Assembly: GCA_037903355.1 (NCBI GenBank) | Contig: JBAJFE010000038.1 | Coordinates: forward strand, 682,001 to 746,000 | DNA length: 64,000 nucleotides | Source: Trichuris trichiura | Lineage: Eukaryota > Nematoda > Enoplea > Trichinellida > Trichuridae | Reading direction: 5' to 3' | Shown here: piece after piece, positions 49,408 to 62,016 of the stretch | Numbering within the stretch: the first letter of the stretch is position 1 | Layout of the letters: each line of letters begins with the position of its first letter | The notes under the pieces: generated by a model | The model's input: the letters and a program-made list of their open reading frames with translations, nothing else | Database searches by the model: none | Told to the model about the DNA's origin: nothing | Position numbers and translations under genes: made by a program

Positions 49408-49562
49408 CGCGGATTTTGCTCATGCACACTCGACCTTCTGCCAAAGATAACTTGTCGCAAGACGCAGTTCGACATATGGAGCTTAATAAGGCGCCTTATG
49501 TTCACTATGAACCAGGTCGCTCAAGTGAGAATAGCTCTAATGAACTAAAACAAACAGCACAG
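49408..49562 (+). CDS. Isolated possible coding exon, unassigned
   Basis: An acceptor-like GTCAG precedes an open stretch that ends at a donor-like CAG/GTTAAT after 49562. It encodes about 51 residues of balanced, hydrophilic composition (including ILLMHTRPSAKDNLSQD and HYEPGRSSENSS), unlike the hydrophobic noise in neighbouring frames. It could start at the ATG of MHTRPS. No family is recognised. It lies on the same strand as the potassium-channel exon 12 kb downstream, so it may be an alternative N-terminal exon of that gene; this is conjecture. Confidence 0.2.
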
Positions 49563-52500
49563 GTTAATCTTTTGTACAGTTGCACAATCCTTTCCATATT
49601 CTTAATTAGCTTTGACGCCTCTGTCCCAGTTAATGGAAGGATTATGGCAAACCAAGGCACCCCTAGTTTTTCATAGGGTAGCATGCTCCCGTGATGCATG
49701 ATCTTCAGTGGGAGGATGAGAGAACATTCAGACAAAGATGCAGAAGCGTCAAGTTCAGTGAAGCGTGGGCCGTTCTGATCAGTAAAATCAGGAACTGCCC
49801 ATTAACCGTATCTTGCTTATAGTGACAGCTACAGGCAACCAGATGTTGCGTGTGTCTAATGAACTTCTGCTGGCTACAGAACCGGAGCGTTACGAAAGCG
49901 TTAAGGCAACTATCTTCTATTGTCATCTAAGCATAAAATTCTTCCCTCAACCTTCTCAATCTTCAGTAACCAATACCCAGGTCGTTTAGCAGTTGTCGGC
50001 ATTGAGCAACGACTTTCTTGAATGAACATGGTAGGGTGACGGTTCTGCTATCGATTTGCACTTTTTACTAGAAGTGCTTAAACTGCAGTGTAAATTGCTT
50101 TTTTTCCACTTAAAATGATTGCACACCAAACGACGTTTCAACTTCAGTAGACTAAGCTGTGCTGTTACCCTTTTCACCCTTTGCTGTCGTTAAGCTCAGG
50201 TAAATTTAAAGTTTTGGTGCATTAAGCTTCTTCAAATAATTTATGCAACCTTTTTGAGACAGCCAGTATCCAAACTTAACCGCTTCCATAGGTAAGGAAG
50301 TTTATTATGATTCATAAGCCATTATGACTTGGGAAATTGACTTACGGTAGTTTGAGATACCTGTACCTAATGTGGAGAAATGAGAAACTAAAAGCAACAG
50401 ATGAATGATAGCTTGTCATAGTAACATTAGGTATTAGCATTATGCAGAAGTTGAAAAGCCGTAAGAACAGAAAAAACCATTTTCTCTGGTCACACGGTGG
50501 AATCCTACTACTACATACACAAAAAGAATACTGCGCCGCTGCTATATTCAGCAGCGATTTGTCAATCTCTGCTGAAAATAACGCCATTGTTTTCTAATGA
50601 CAAACCGGGATGAGTCAAATCTGCAGATAACAAGAGTCTACTGTAATCATTAATAAACAAAACTCTTAACAGGTGAAGGTTAGGCAGTTTATTAACAGAA
50701 AACAGATGATGCTGTAAAGCGCGCAATTGGTTGTAAAGGAACTTTCAAAACTGATGCGTTCCGCAGTCGTTTGAGGAAAGAAAAGATGCTGCAATGATGG
50801 AACCACCACCGCAGAGTCAATATTCAAAGTTTCTAAACGTTAAAACACAAAAACGTTGAATGGTGTTTCGAAAGTTTCATATACACCCTTGCGTTAATAA
50901 GAAAGGTGAATAAAGGCTGTGTCTCACACGTGTTCTTAATCGATTAGGAAAAAGTGGTTTTAAGATTAACTTCCTGTTTGACGTTTGTTCTTTGCGAAGC
51001 AGTCGATTTAGACTAACCGGTTCTGGCGCAGCTCTTCGACCATGCCTGTAAGCGTCTCTGCTCAACAGATAAAAATTGCAGCCGTTGTGTGAGTGGGAAA
51101 TTATAAATAAGCGGTAGATTGATGGCGGATGCATGATGTTTAGGGATTAAAATTAGCTTGTTATTTCGTTAGACCTCAGTTAAGCATGCTCTACTATTTC
51201 TGTGAAAACTTTAGACGATGATGAATCATGTAGCTACGGAAACAACTTTTCCTCACATGCAATTGCGTCAGAAGGTTGTCACTGCTGCTGTGGATTCAAA
51301 CGGAACTATAAATGCATCAGCTTTTGCTCTGTTCAAGAACACAATTGCCGAAATGCAATCCAAGAACTAAGTCCTTGATAATTCACTTTGGACTAGAGTG
51401 CTCAAGATAACCCACCTTCTCAAACTTAACTGAAAAGTGTAAAATGCTCTAAGTAGCTTTCTTGATTATTTATTTTAACAGTAATTGCTTAATGACAGAA
51501 GTATTCAACTGACAGAAAAATAAAGCACACAGCGTCGGAAGCTGAACAGCCGCCTATGCCTGCTTGATTTATCGCTATGGTGGAAGATACTAGGAACTTT
51601 GCTACTGGAGAATTCATGCATCAGAATTGTCTCATTGTTTCAGGAATTGAGTTAATTTTGCACCTGTAGAAAATGCAGTAAGCAGCCTATCAATGGAACT
51701 AAATTTTTGATGAAACAATCGCAGCTTTTATGCTGTGATTCCATTCGCATTAAAACCGTGGGTAAGATTTCTCCACTCACCGCTCCTGTCGAGATGAATT
51801 TCTATTTCAAAATGAGGCAGTTTCGAGCGCGCTCTTTTCTTCTATTCTAAGTTTAATATCATTATTGTTATGGGTTTGTTATGCAGCACGTCCAATCATC
51901 AGAAGTTTAGGTTTCAGCAACAACACGCCATGAAGGTTAGCTTTCTTCTCAAGCTGCATGATCTCTTATTGTTACATATTGTCAAGGCAGCTTCGTGAGT
52001 CGGGCACATCGACATCAGTGGCAGAAGTCGGTTTTTACTGCGAATGAGGGCAATGATGTTCAGAATTCGGGCTCCTGGGCATTCTGGGCTATGCATCTCA
52101 ATGTGGGCTTGCACTAAATGTTGAAAAATCAATCCTTGCGTCACTGCAAGAATAATCGTTTGTATTTTCGTTCACAGAGATTAACGGGTTTTTAAATATT
52201 TGGAGGGTATTAAAACAAATGTGCTCTATTTTTGGTTTTCAGTTCAACTTTTAAATGTATGCCGACTAGGGCATATCAATTCTTGATCATTATCCGTAGT
52301 GACGTAAAAGAGGTGCTCTATTTCAGAGGTTATTCGATACTGCATCATTCGTTCCATATGGACTTACTGAATGCTTCTGGCCACAGTGCAGCGAAAGTTT
52401 ATCCATCTACATTTTACTTGATGCTAGCCATTAGATGAGAAGTGGTGACAATTGATCACAGCAACTAGCTCCGTTTCTGCCACTGTCTCTCTACAGAACG

Positions 52501-55500
52501 GCATTTCTAGTTGCATCAGTATCTTCATTTCATACTTGCAGCACAGGAGAGGAAGTATTCAATTGCACCATGAGTAAAGTTACCATGGTTCAATTCGTCT
52601 AATCTCAATAATGTAAAAACTTGTGAGCTGTTTCTCTAGGATATGTATGTAATAACCTGCGTATGTAACAGTTTGTACTTCATGTTTTCCTTTTCGAGAA
52701 CATCTTGCGCTGATATCTTTATCTCATTGAAAGTGTAGCCCAGGAACTTTGTACAACAAAAGTACAAGTTTAACCTGTATAACTCGAAGCATACTGCTTG
52801 TTTACGGCAATTCAGTTGAGTAATAAATTTGGATTTGGGCAAAACGTTTGCTGCAAAGCCCTTCAAAAAATAATGTTTCACCAACTTTTTATAATGTGGA
52901 ATTCATAAATTCGGAATCCTACGATCGACTGTCACAAGTGGTTTCAATATCTTGCAAAATGATTATTAATGTTAACCTGTAACTTTCAATACTTTTATTT
53001 CTAAATTAGACGTGCAGTTTTTCCTTAACATGTTGAAATATCTGCCTCGCTGCTCCGTTTAGAAAATTCATTTTGAAAAGCTGAATGGATGAGCCTTGAG
53101 AGTTCATAATATTTGCGCGCACAGTTTTTGTCGTTTATCTTCTATCTGCGGCAAAACGACCTAACCTAGCAAATTCTCTGTGTCTATAAACACTGACTCC
53201 ATTACCAACGAACTACGGCAATGAGCAAAGAAAAGCATTTACTTTTTTATGCGTCAAAATGTTGACTTTGGTCTGCTATCCCATGGATAAGTCAGCCTGC
53301 TCATCGCGGCAAGTACTTTTGTTTGACTGCATTTTCCATTTAGCACTTTTTTCAATGCGATAACATGTTTTTGCCACCTTGTCCTTTTTATCCTTCTGAA
53401 GGAGCAATAAATCGTTGCTTCCGCCTTAAAGACTACTTTTTTCATTGCGAAACAAACGGGCTTTAAATTGTCATGTATTACCCTAATGAAACAATTTAAA
53501 TTACTCGTAACCGACCTCGTAATTTTCTGTCTTTCAACCACTGATGTATCAACATAAAAATTAGCCCATGAAATAAGACAAACAAATTAATGATAATACC
53601 GGTTCAGCGACTTTGTCGCCATTATGCACGGATGGTCACCTTTTAAGTTGAATCGACTTTTGAGAAGTAATTGCTAATCTGCCGGAAGGCTGAACTTCAA
53701 TAGCCTGTGTAGGTAAACTCATTTAGACCCTCTTCAACCGGAAAGAAATGTTTTCGTATTTAAGGTGAATCAATTATTGTTATCAAGTCCAACGAGGTGC
53801 TTTCAGCTAAGACAGGTTCAGGCAAGTTCAAAATCTTTTGGTAAAAGCGTATTAAGGCGGCCAAACCTCAAAAGCAGGCATTTATTTTGTTGGCACTGAA
53901 CGATATGAGCCAATAAGAGAAGTTGCAACTCATAAAATTCCTCCTGTATAAAGTGTACTTTGAGCTATTAGCTTACTTTCATTGTAGTTGCGTTTATTGA
54001 TCTTTTTTAAACTATTGCGCAAGGTAAGTTTTTCCACATAGCATCAAGACTTCCGGAAAAATGATCATAATTTCCGAATCCTTTCATTTGAACGCTGCTG
54101 TTAACGGCGGATTGATGTTCCATAGTCAGAAATTGACAGACGTGCTAATTTTAAAGGTACAAAAATGTATTCTTTGTATGAAATGGTTTATTCCAATTCA
54201 TTGGGCTATACGCCGGTGATTAACAGGAAATGTTCAACCTATAGACTGATGGGCATTTGTTTCTCAACTGCAAAAATTATGATTTCTTGCAAAAGTGAAA
54301 CGATGTCGTCCGGCTATCACATAGCTAATAAAAAAGGTAGCCGCAGCTACAGGCAACTTTTGCATTCAAAGGAGTTTCGTTGTTAGATGCAAGAACGATA
54401 TTACTCCGATGTGAAATGTTTACTTAAATAAATGGAAGGCTTTTTTGGTGATTTGGCTTTAGGTGACCAATCCTACGGTGGTAGTAAGGCAGTTCTCAGT
54501 TAGATTTCCTGAACATGCACTAATGAAAACATTTGACCGTAAACGACAATTTCAATTTTTTGAAATTAATTTTCGCCATAGTAGCTTCGAGCAAGGAAGC
54601 AATGCTGCCTAGTTTATTAATAAGATGCCTCTTAAAGCATGAGCCTTGAATGTAAGCACGATCTCAATTAGTGAATCATGTAGTTATTAATTTGCTATGA
54701 TAAAAGTGACTTGGGTGGCAACCGCATCTTCAAAATATAGCTAAAAAAAGTAGTTTCGTAAGCACTAGTTTAAGTCCTTAGAACCAAGTTTCTCGTAGTA
54801 TGGTTTCATAAATTCAGCGCACGCTCCTCTGACTACTGTGACTGACATACATGCAAAAAATGCGCAGAACAGATGAAAATGGAATGAAAAAACCGTATTC
54901 GAATATTCAAATGCTCATAGTATAACTTTTCATCGTTAAGTCATGAAGTTATACTTTTTAAAAGACATATTTGAGCGAGGCTTTAAACAGACAATTTTGG
55001 AAGCTTAACTTTCTGAAACCATTGTGCCTCATTAATTCTGCTCCAAACAATTATAGGACGGCATCTATGCTCTCCTAAATAGTATGAACAATTAGCAACT
55101 AATTATGACAATGGAAGTCAAATAGGCCATTCGCCAATGTTTGATTATCCTTCCCTGATGGCCAGCTTGTTACTAGACGAGGATCAAATGATAAATTCTG
55201 AAAAAGACGAACAGGGTTTCACATGCAAGGAAAGATGAGAACGAAGCAAATTTGAAAACGAGATGTTTTGTAACTTTTTCCGGCAAGAGGATGCACGTTT
55301 TTTTCGAAACCTGCACCCATGTTGCCATGCTCTGTCACACACGTATTCTGTTATTGACTCCCTGTTGACACCTAACCATAAGTTAATTTTCAGTACGATT
55401 TTGTTACGCAGTTGTGTATTCGCTTCAAAATAGTTCGCGATAGACTTAGCGTTTTTTTATTGTATACTCTGACTTATTCTTTAGACCAAGTCCAGTACGC

Positions 55501-58500
55501 AAAGAATTCATTTCAGTGCTACGCTTTAGAAATTAATGGCACACTTGCTTTCACAATTACAGTGCAATCATACCTACACCATTACGACTTGGTTACTAGC
55601 CCCAGTCGTCAGTATTATTTCGTTGGTCCGTTTACTGCTGTATGAGTCTTATCGATGATCCAGATAACGTCCGTTTCCTTCAGCATTCTAATAAATAGCT
55701 TCCTTGAGGAGAGTACAGCTTTCAGAACTAGCCAAGTTCCTTCATATTTCAGTTTCATGATATTTCACGGACAACTACTGTTTATTTTATGTATAGCTTT
55801 CAGAATGAACTAAATCTCATCTTCAGCATAAAAATCATAAAACCTTAGGTTTCCGTAACTGCATCATCAAAATAGTACTTTGTTCTAAGCAGTCATAAAA
55901 GTTTCGTTTTATTAAATTCAAAGGCTTCACGTTTGGAAACGTTCCAGTTGGGCTGGCATATCTGCAAATTTGGGAAGCACGAATCTGCCTGTGGGTATCA
56001 GTCCGCTTCGAGTAAATTCCCACAATTACAAGCCCGTCTGACGCTGGAAGTTAAAAAATTACGTAATTAGGCAAATTTCAGCCATACTTACGGTCTTTAC
56101 CGCCACTCAGTAGTAAATAAATGATATTTTCTAAACGTGCACCTATAGGCTTCTTATGTTCTGGAATAATTGCGAAGAGTTGCCTCACATATGGTAATTA
56201 TCACATATGCTGGACAGCGTCATATCTTCGTTACAGAATTTAAAACTGCTAGAATGAAGGTTTAATTTGGTAGTAATCATGCACGCTACTGGTTGGTCTT
56301 TGCAAAAGATTATTGGAAGAAGCATTTTGCTATCTCTCTGCGTATGAGAACTCTTCATTGATTGATCATCGCCTATGTACGTCTTGGCACCTGTTTCCTT
56401 CCTCAAGTCGTAAAATCCGAGTAAAACTTGTCAGAGCAGCTTGGTACTACAGCTCATTTGCTTCTTACGTGATGAGCGTTGAATAGCTTGGCACATTATT
56501 ATTTAAGCTAATTAACGCTCTGTCATTTCCTAGGTTTCCTTCCAATTTTAACCTGTCATAGTTCATGATGCTCGAACTGCCCTGAAGCTCAAAGACGTTT
56601 CCTTCTAAAAATTATTAGACGTTTGTCGCTTTTAATCAACACAGATCAATTCAGCATGTCCCTCAATGACGTAGTGCTTATTTGTCAGTCTAAAATAAGC
56701 GTTCAAAATCAATATTCACCAATGCGCATCTCAGCAGCGATTTGAAGCCAACGACAGTCGGGTCTCTATCATGGCTGAGCTTAAACGCTATAAGAAGTCA
56801 CGAGATTTGCGCAGCTATGAATGGCTTATCAGATTACAGGTTGCTGTCAATTTGTGTCTTTTTTCTGGTTTTATACCGTTGCTGAGTTGCCAAATTTTGC
56901 CTGTTGTGTCATTCTCCTACTAACACACTTACTGTTGTGCATTGCGGTTTTTTCTTTTCTTACCCTGAAGCTTATAATCGTTACTACAGGAATTAGCAGG
57001 CGTATTGCAAATTAATAGGAAAATCTTTAATGTTTGCTGTGTGCTGCACAGCACACGCCACTCATTGTTTGAAAGACAGTTTAATAACTTTACATATGCA
57101 TATGACTGTACACAACTGCAGTGCGCGACTTTAATCGTAAAGATGGAGTTAAAACAGATGGCCATATTATTGTCTTTGATTTGCGTATAGTTATTAACGG
57201 CAGCCACTACATGATAAATACTAATATTAATAAAGTTTGTAATCTTACTGCAGAAGTATTCAAGATTGCAGTCTCAGTACTGTTTTCAACGCTGGATCCA
57301 TTTGCTTCCAGTTTAGGAACACGTCCTTATCTTCACTGCGTGACTGACAAAGTGTTGCATCTGCGTTTCTTTCCAGAGGAAGGCCGCCCATAGTGAATTT
57401 CAGTGTAAAAGACTAACCGTGTGAGCAGATAAGCCAATAAGGCCGTCTGGTTTACTTTCGATGGTACTTTTTGATGATTGCTTTTTCCTTTTCTTAATGT
57501 AGTGATCCTCACACAGTTGCTTATATGCTGCAGTTTTTTCACCTGATTGCGGTTGTTCCTCAACGCACAGTTCATGTTCTTAATTTCAGCACTGGTTACG
57601 TCATACCAATTGAATGTTCAGTATACAAATTCTTTTTAAGAGTTTAAGAACTAGGTGAATTTGATGTGTAATTTCTACCTTTTTCTTGAGGAATGAAGAC
57701 TCCTTGTTCAACTGTTATTGAACAAACTCTGCTTTAGGCAAGTTTCATTATCGCTTTTTGATTTTTTAAAAGTTGATTCCTTTGACTACATACGTTTAAG
57801 CGACTGCGTGCTTGATGAATGAAGCCACCATGGACATCATGTGTCCATTGTCATCAGACGCTTTTCCTCTGCCTTTAAAACCAGTCGATTAGTTAAAGTA
57901 TCATTTAACCTTTCGCGGCGGTTAAGTTTTACCAGATCCAGCTTTCTATTGAACGATTTGTTGATTTGCCTTTCATACTTTATTTCGAATTGCATCAGGC
58001 TCTGATAACCAGGAATAACCGGCGTAAGCTCTCATTTTTAGCATATTATCGTCCTGATGGTCCGGCGCGCAGATAATCACTTCCAGATAGATAATACGCA
58101 GATAGTCGCATACTTCACCTCAACCTGCTTTTACTTTTTCTTCCCTTGCGTTCAACCAAGAATGATTGTAACTGACATGCTAGTCATTCTTGATGTTTTC
58201 GAAACAAGAAAAACTTAAGAGCCAGTTTATTGAAACTAGAGTAGCTTTGCTTTTTTCATGAGATGAAAAAGATATTAAAAAGTACCAGTTGTAGGCATAA
58301 TCAGCACTTGACTTCGTTACTATGAAAATATTAGATAAGAACTGTCAGTTTGAATTATCGCTACACTTGTCCCTACGGAAATATAAACCGCTTAAAGAGC
58401 TTTGCTGTTGATGATACACGACATTTTTTCTTTTCGGTTAATGCGTAATTTGTCAACACAAGTGCCATCAAATAGAAATAAAAGAAGTTCTGCTAACTTA

Positions 58501-61215
58501 TTGCGAGCTTAATTATGTTTTTGCAATCTCATTTTTCTCCTTTAGGTAAAAGTAGCATTGTTTCCCATTCATATTTCACGAAATGGATGTTGCACCTTAA
58601 CTCTACATCTCCAGCTTACGGAATATCGGAAAGATACTTTTATTTTTTTTCCAAATTAGGATTGAGCAAACGCAGCAAAATGATTTTCAGTAACCCATAT
58701 TAACCTTCCTATTTGTAAATCTCACATCAGGTTGATTGCAGGTCTGCGCTTAACTAAAAGCACCAGTATAATTAACTGTTTACTTCGAGACGGAATCAGT
58801 TACTCTATGCATTAGTCCATGTGCCGATAGAAAGAGCTTCATACAAGAAGGCTTCTGATCGCTCATTGCTAAAGTAGCGTTACAGTTCCCTACAACAAGA
58901 ATCGAAGATTTTTCCTGCGAGAGTTTTTGCCTCACGATACTCAGGTCTAAAATTTTCAAAAGCCTTTAGGACTAATATGCTGGTGACTAACTTTTACTGT
59001 TCAAAAATGGTACCTCTAATGCATGCTCAAGTCAATGTCTTCAGTAATGCAATTCTCTTGCTGTGGCTTAGCTGGACTCGTTCAAGCAGTTTTCTTCATT
59101 CCTTTTGAACTCACCAATGAGAAGTGCTTTGGGTCTTTTAGTGCTGCTTTCATCCTTCTGATGCTGCGCAAGTAACAGTCAGAATGCAATATATCATGGG
59201 TTCAGTGAGTAGCTGGTCCTGAACGGGAAAAAATTCAATTCACTTAAAATGCTTAAGCGATCAGTAGTTACTGCCGCATTATTCTTTCAAAGACGGGTTC
59301 GTTTCACAAACAAAATGTTTACTTTGTTAACTGTCGCTTGCGATGGTTAGATATTTGTCTGGTTAAGGAAAGCACTATCTATTATGACTGGGATAAGGCT
59401 AACGCAGATTCACACCTTCATTAGCAATTGTCCTATCACTAAAATACTAATTTTGTTTTGCGAAATGAAAACTTGACTTCTGTTTGCTGGTGAACTTCCA
59501 TAGTGTAGCTATCGGGACAGAGCATCAGCTTAGGCGTGTTCAGCAGCGGCTGTCCCAACTATTTGTAAACTGCGAATTGCAAATTAGTCCAAAGCCGTGT
59601 TGAATATAGCGGTGTTCCTGTTACATGGGCGGTTGTATTACGCGAGGCGACTACTTATTATCATATGATTTTTTTGAACTTCTGATGTTCTTTCTCACAT
59701 TGCTGATCAGCAAAATCAACCATAAGCCTAACCTTTTTTCACAGGTTACACTTTCAAATAACATCCACAATGTTTGACGTGTCTCACGTTCATCTACTAG
59801 TTAAGAAGTTTTTGAACGAGAAGGGCACTTCATTGACACGCGAAGTCTCTCTTGTTCAAATCGCTCAGTGTAGAGCGCGTCAAAACGTACTCTTTCACTT
59901 AATTGTCGCTTGTTAAGGCTCACCTTTAAATGATCATGTTTACATTACTTGGCTGTGTATAATTCCATTTGCGTCCACTGGCAGTGGAGGGGAAATTCTG
60001 TTCACCAGCTGAGAGCGTCGGGTTCATCCCCTAAGCTTCATGATTTTTCGACGTTGGCCTTTTGCTAAATCTTTTAATGCCGCTTACTTGGCAACAAGCA
60101 CAATTTCACACTGAATCAAATGGCATTGGTCCCATAGTACGTTAATACGAAACTGCGGAACTAGTCAGTTCCGTGAGGTCCATGAAGTATAGCGTTCTTG
60201 CAACTTTGACAACCTTAAATGTTTTTTAAACGCGTCAAAACAGTGATAAGTTACGCTTCATATGCTTTAAATGTATACTCCATTAACCTGAAATATGTCT
60301 ACGCCAGGAGTTTTTGAGATACGACTTCTTGTATTAGGACAAGGTCTTTAGTACTTCGTTCTATTTAGTCAACTAGGCAACATCTGTGATGCGTAGCGCC
60401 TGAAAAACTGCTGAATGAATGGCCAACATCCCGCAAGGAATATGCCCGTTCTTAAAATTATTTTATAAGCGACGCTATTGTGCTGTTCTTCTTCCAGTCA
60501 CAATGAATACACCGTACCTTTTGACGATGAATTAAAAACTCCTGTTGAACAGCACAAAATGTTAATGATCATATGACTGTTGACCAGATTCCCTCTGATT
60601 CATGCAGAACTTTGACCGTTTCTATGATGATTGATCAGGAAATATATTGCGTTTCTACAGCAGAAAAAGCCTACAGACTAAATCTTTAGTCTTTAATAAA
60701 GCTTTTCGTGTTGATACATAGCTTCGTTTGCTAAGCAGCTTTATTGAATGAACATGTTCAGAAGCTTGGATACCCATCAGAGTAAGTAAATCATCAAGTG
60801 AATCTTTGAAAGTATATTTAGTCCGCTGAAAACAGGGCAAGAAGGATGTTGAAAACTTCGAAGGACCTTTCTACAATAAGACGTTTAACAAGGTATCCAT
60901 AATTAACTACAAACATGAAAACGTGTTCCATTATTACTGAAATTATGTATTCAAATCAATAAAACTTTTTCGAAAGTAACAAGCGCCAGTAATTTTTCCC
61001 GAAATAATATTGGTTAGTTTAAGTCACAGAATTGTCAGCGAAAAGATACATGCATTTATATAGCTGTTACGCTATTTCAGTGGCGACTAATTAAAATTAA
61101 TTTTTCAACCACCAACTTTTTGAAAGGACAAGATTTTCAGATCCACGGAAAGGCAAGATTGTGATCGCCAAGCACATTGATTTCAAAGAAGTACGCAGAC
61201 ACAAACATCTGCGAA

Positions 61216-62016
61216 ATGAGCAAGTCAACAGAGATAGAGGTTTCAGGGGATTGTGCAGACGTTCAGGCGGATCATCGCGAATTTGTTGAGACTAAGCATT
61301 TATTACGTCAGAATGCTGTCCGTCCTCATAGCAGAAATTCCTGCGTTCCTTCAGAGGCTTCTGCAGACACTACGGTTACGCTTAATGAAAGAGAAACGGG
61401 AGTACACGATGCCATTCACAGTGATACGCAGTGCAAGTTGCCATTATCTACGTCCTCACTAAAGGCTAATCTTAGTATGGACAGTAGCCTTCGTAACAGA
61501 ATAATTCCAGCCCAACCCCTTTGCCGCAGCACTGATTGTTTGGACGATGCTGCGTCTGATAGCAATATACACACTTGTCCGATGTGCGGACGATCAGCAA
61601 TTCTACTTAGACGACCAATGTCACCGAACTCAGAATCGAAAAACGCCATCTACGAAGTCAGCAACGACTACATTAAACTGTTTGGCTCTAAACGGCTGTA
61701 CGGAAATCTGCTGTCGCGGCCGTCAGAAACTCCAGTTGATGGTGTATTCAGCCAACACCTGTTGGACCAGTCGGTAGCTGTTCAAACGATGCCTTTGATG
61801 CCAAGAGTTCCCGCCACTTACCTCCTGCCTAAGCGCAAGAGCGCTTACGGTGTTCTTTGGAAAGACAAGCCTAATTGGCGCCAAAAGCTGCGCACTCGAA
61901 AACGACTGTTTTACAGACGCAACAAAATCTGTGATCTTTCCCTTCTGTTTGCTATGATTGGACTTGCCTTGACAGTACTTGAAGAAGAATTGGTTAGTAG
62001 CCATACACTTCTGAAG
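61216..62016 (+). CDS. KCNN: Small-conductance calcium-activated potassium channel, N-terminal exon (gene continues past window)
   Basis: SK channels are calmodulin-gated, voltage-insensitive potassium channels of excitable-cell membranes. This 267-codon exon encodes a long Ser/Thr-rich cytoplasmic N terminus (containing a TCPMCG motif) and then, near its end, the family block before and in the first transmembrane segment: WRQKLRTRKRLFYRRNKICD followed by a hydrophobic SLLFAMIGLALTVLEEEL. SK proteins have [33 protein letters not shown]-type sequence here, so order and spacing agree. The exon ends at LLK with donor GTATGC (phase 0). An in-frame TGA at 61162 supports ATG 61216 as the start in this exon, unless an upstream exon is joined at an AG after it. 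The pore, remaining helices and calmodulin-binding region must lie beyond 64000. Confidence 0.85.

Larger units (their letters stand above)
36074..61215. other. 25-kb gene-poor stretch with scattered repeats
   Basis: Between TRMT11 and the potassium-channel exon I recognise no gene. Open frames are short (mostly under 100 codons) and match no family. The stretch holds a GC-rich block near 37.6-37.9 kb, an inverted repeat at 38340-38520, part of a foldback element at 46670-46790, a miRNA-like hairpin at 47328-47395, a complete foldback element at 48948-49269 and one plausible isolated exon at 49408-49562. As the next recognised gene is an ion channel, part of this may be 5' intron or regulatory DNA of that channel (inference). 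Confidence 0.6.

Noticed and set aside
53083..53100. GAATGGATGAGC resembling the foldback core
   Set aside because: Only about 12 bases match and neither flank nor an opposite arm follows the family.
59985..60045. tRNA-like segment with TGGCAGTGGAGG and GGTTCATCCC boxes
   Set aside because: The A-box and B-box resemblance is weak and no acceptor stem or cloverleaf could be formed.
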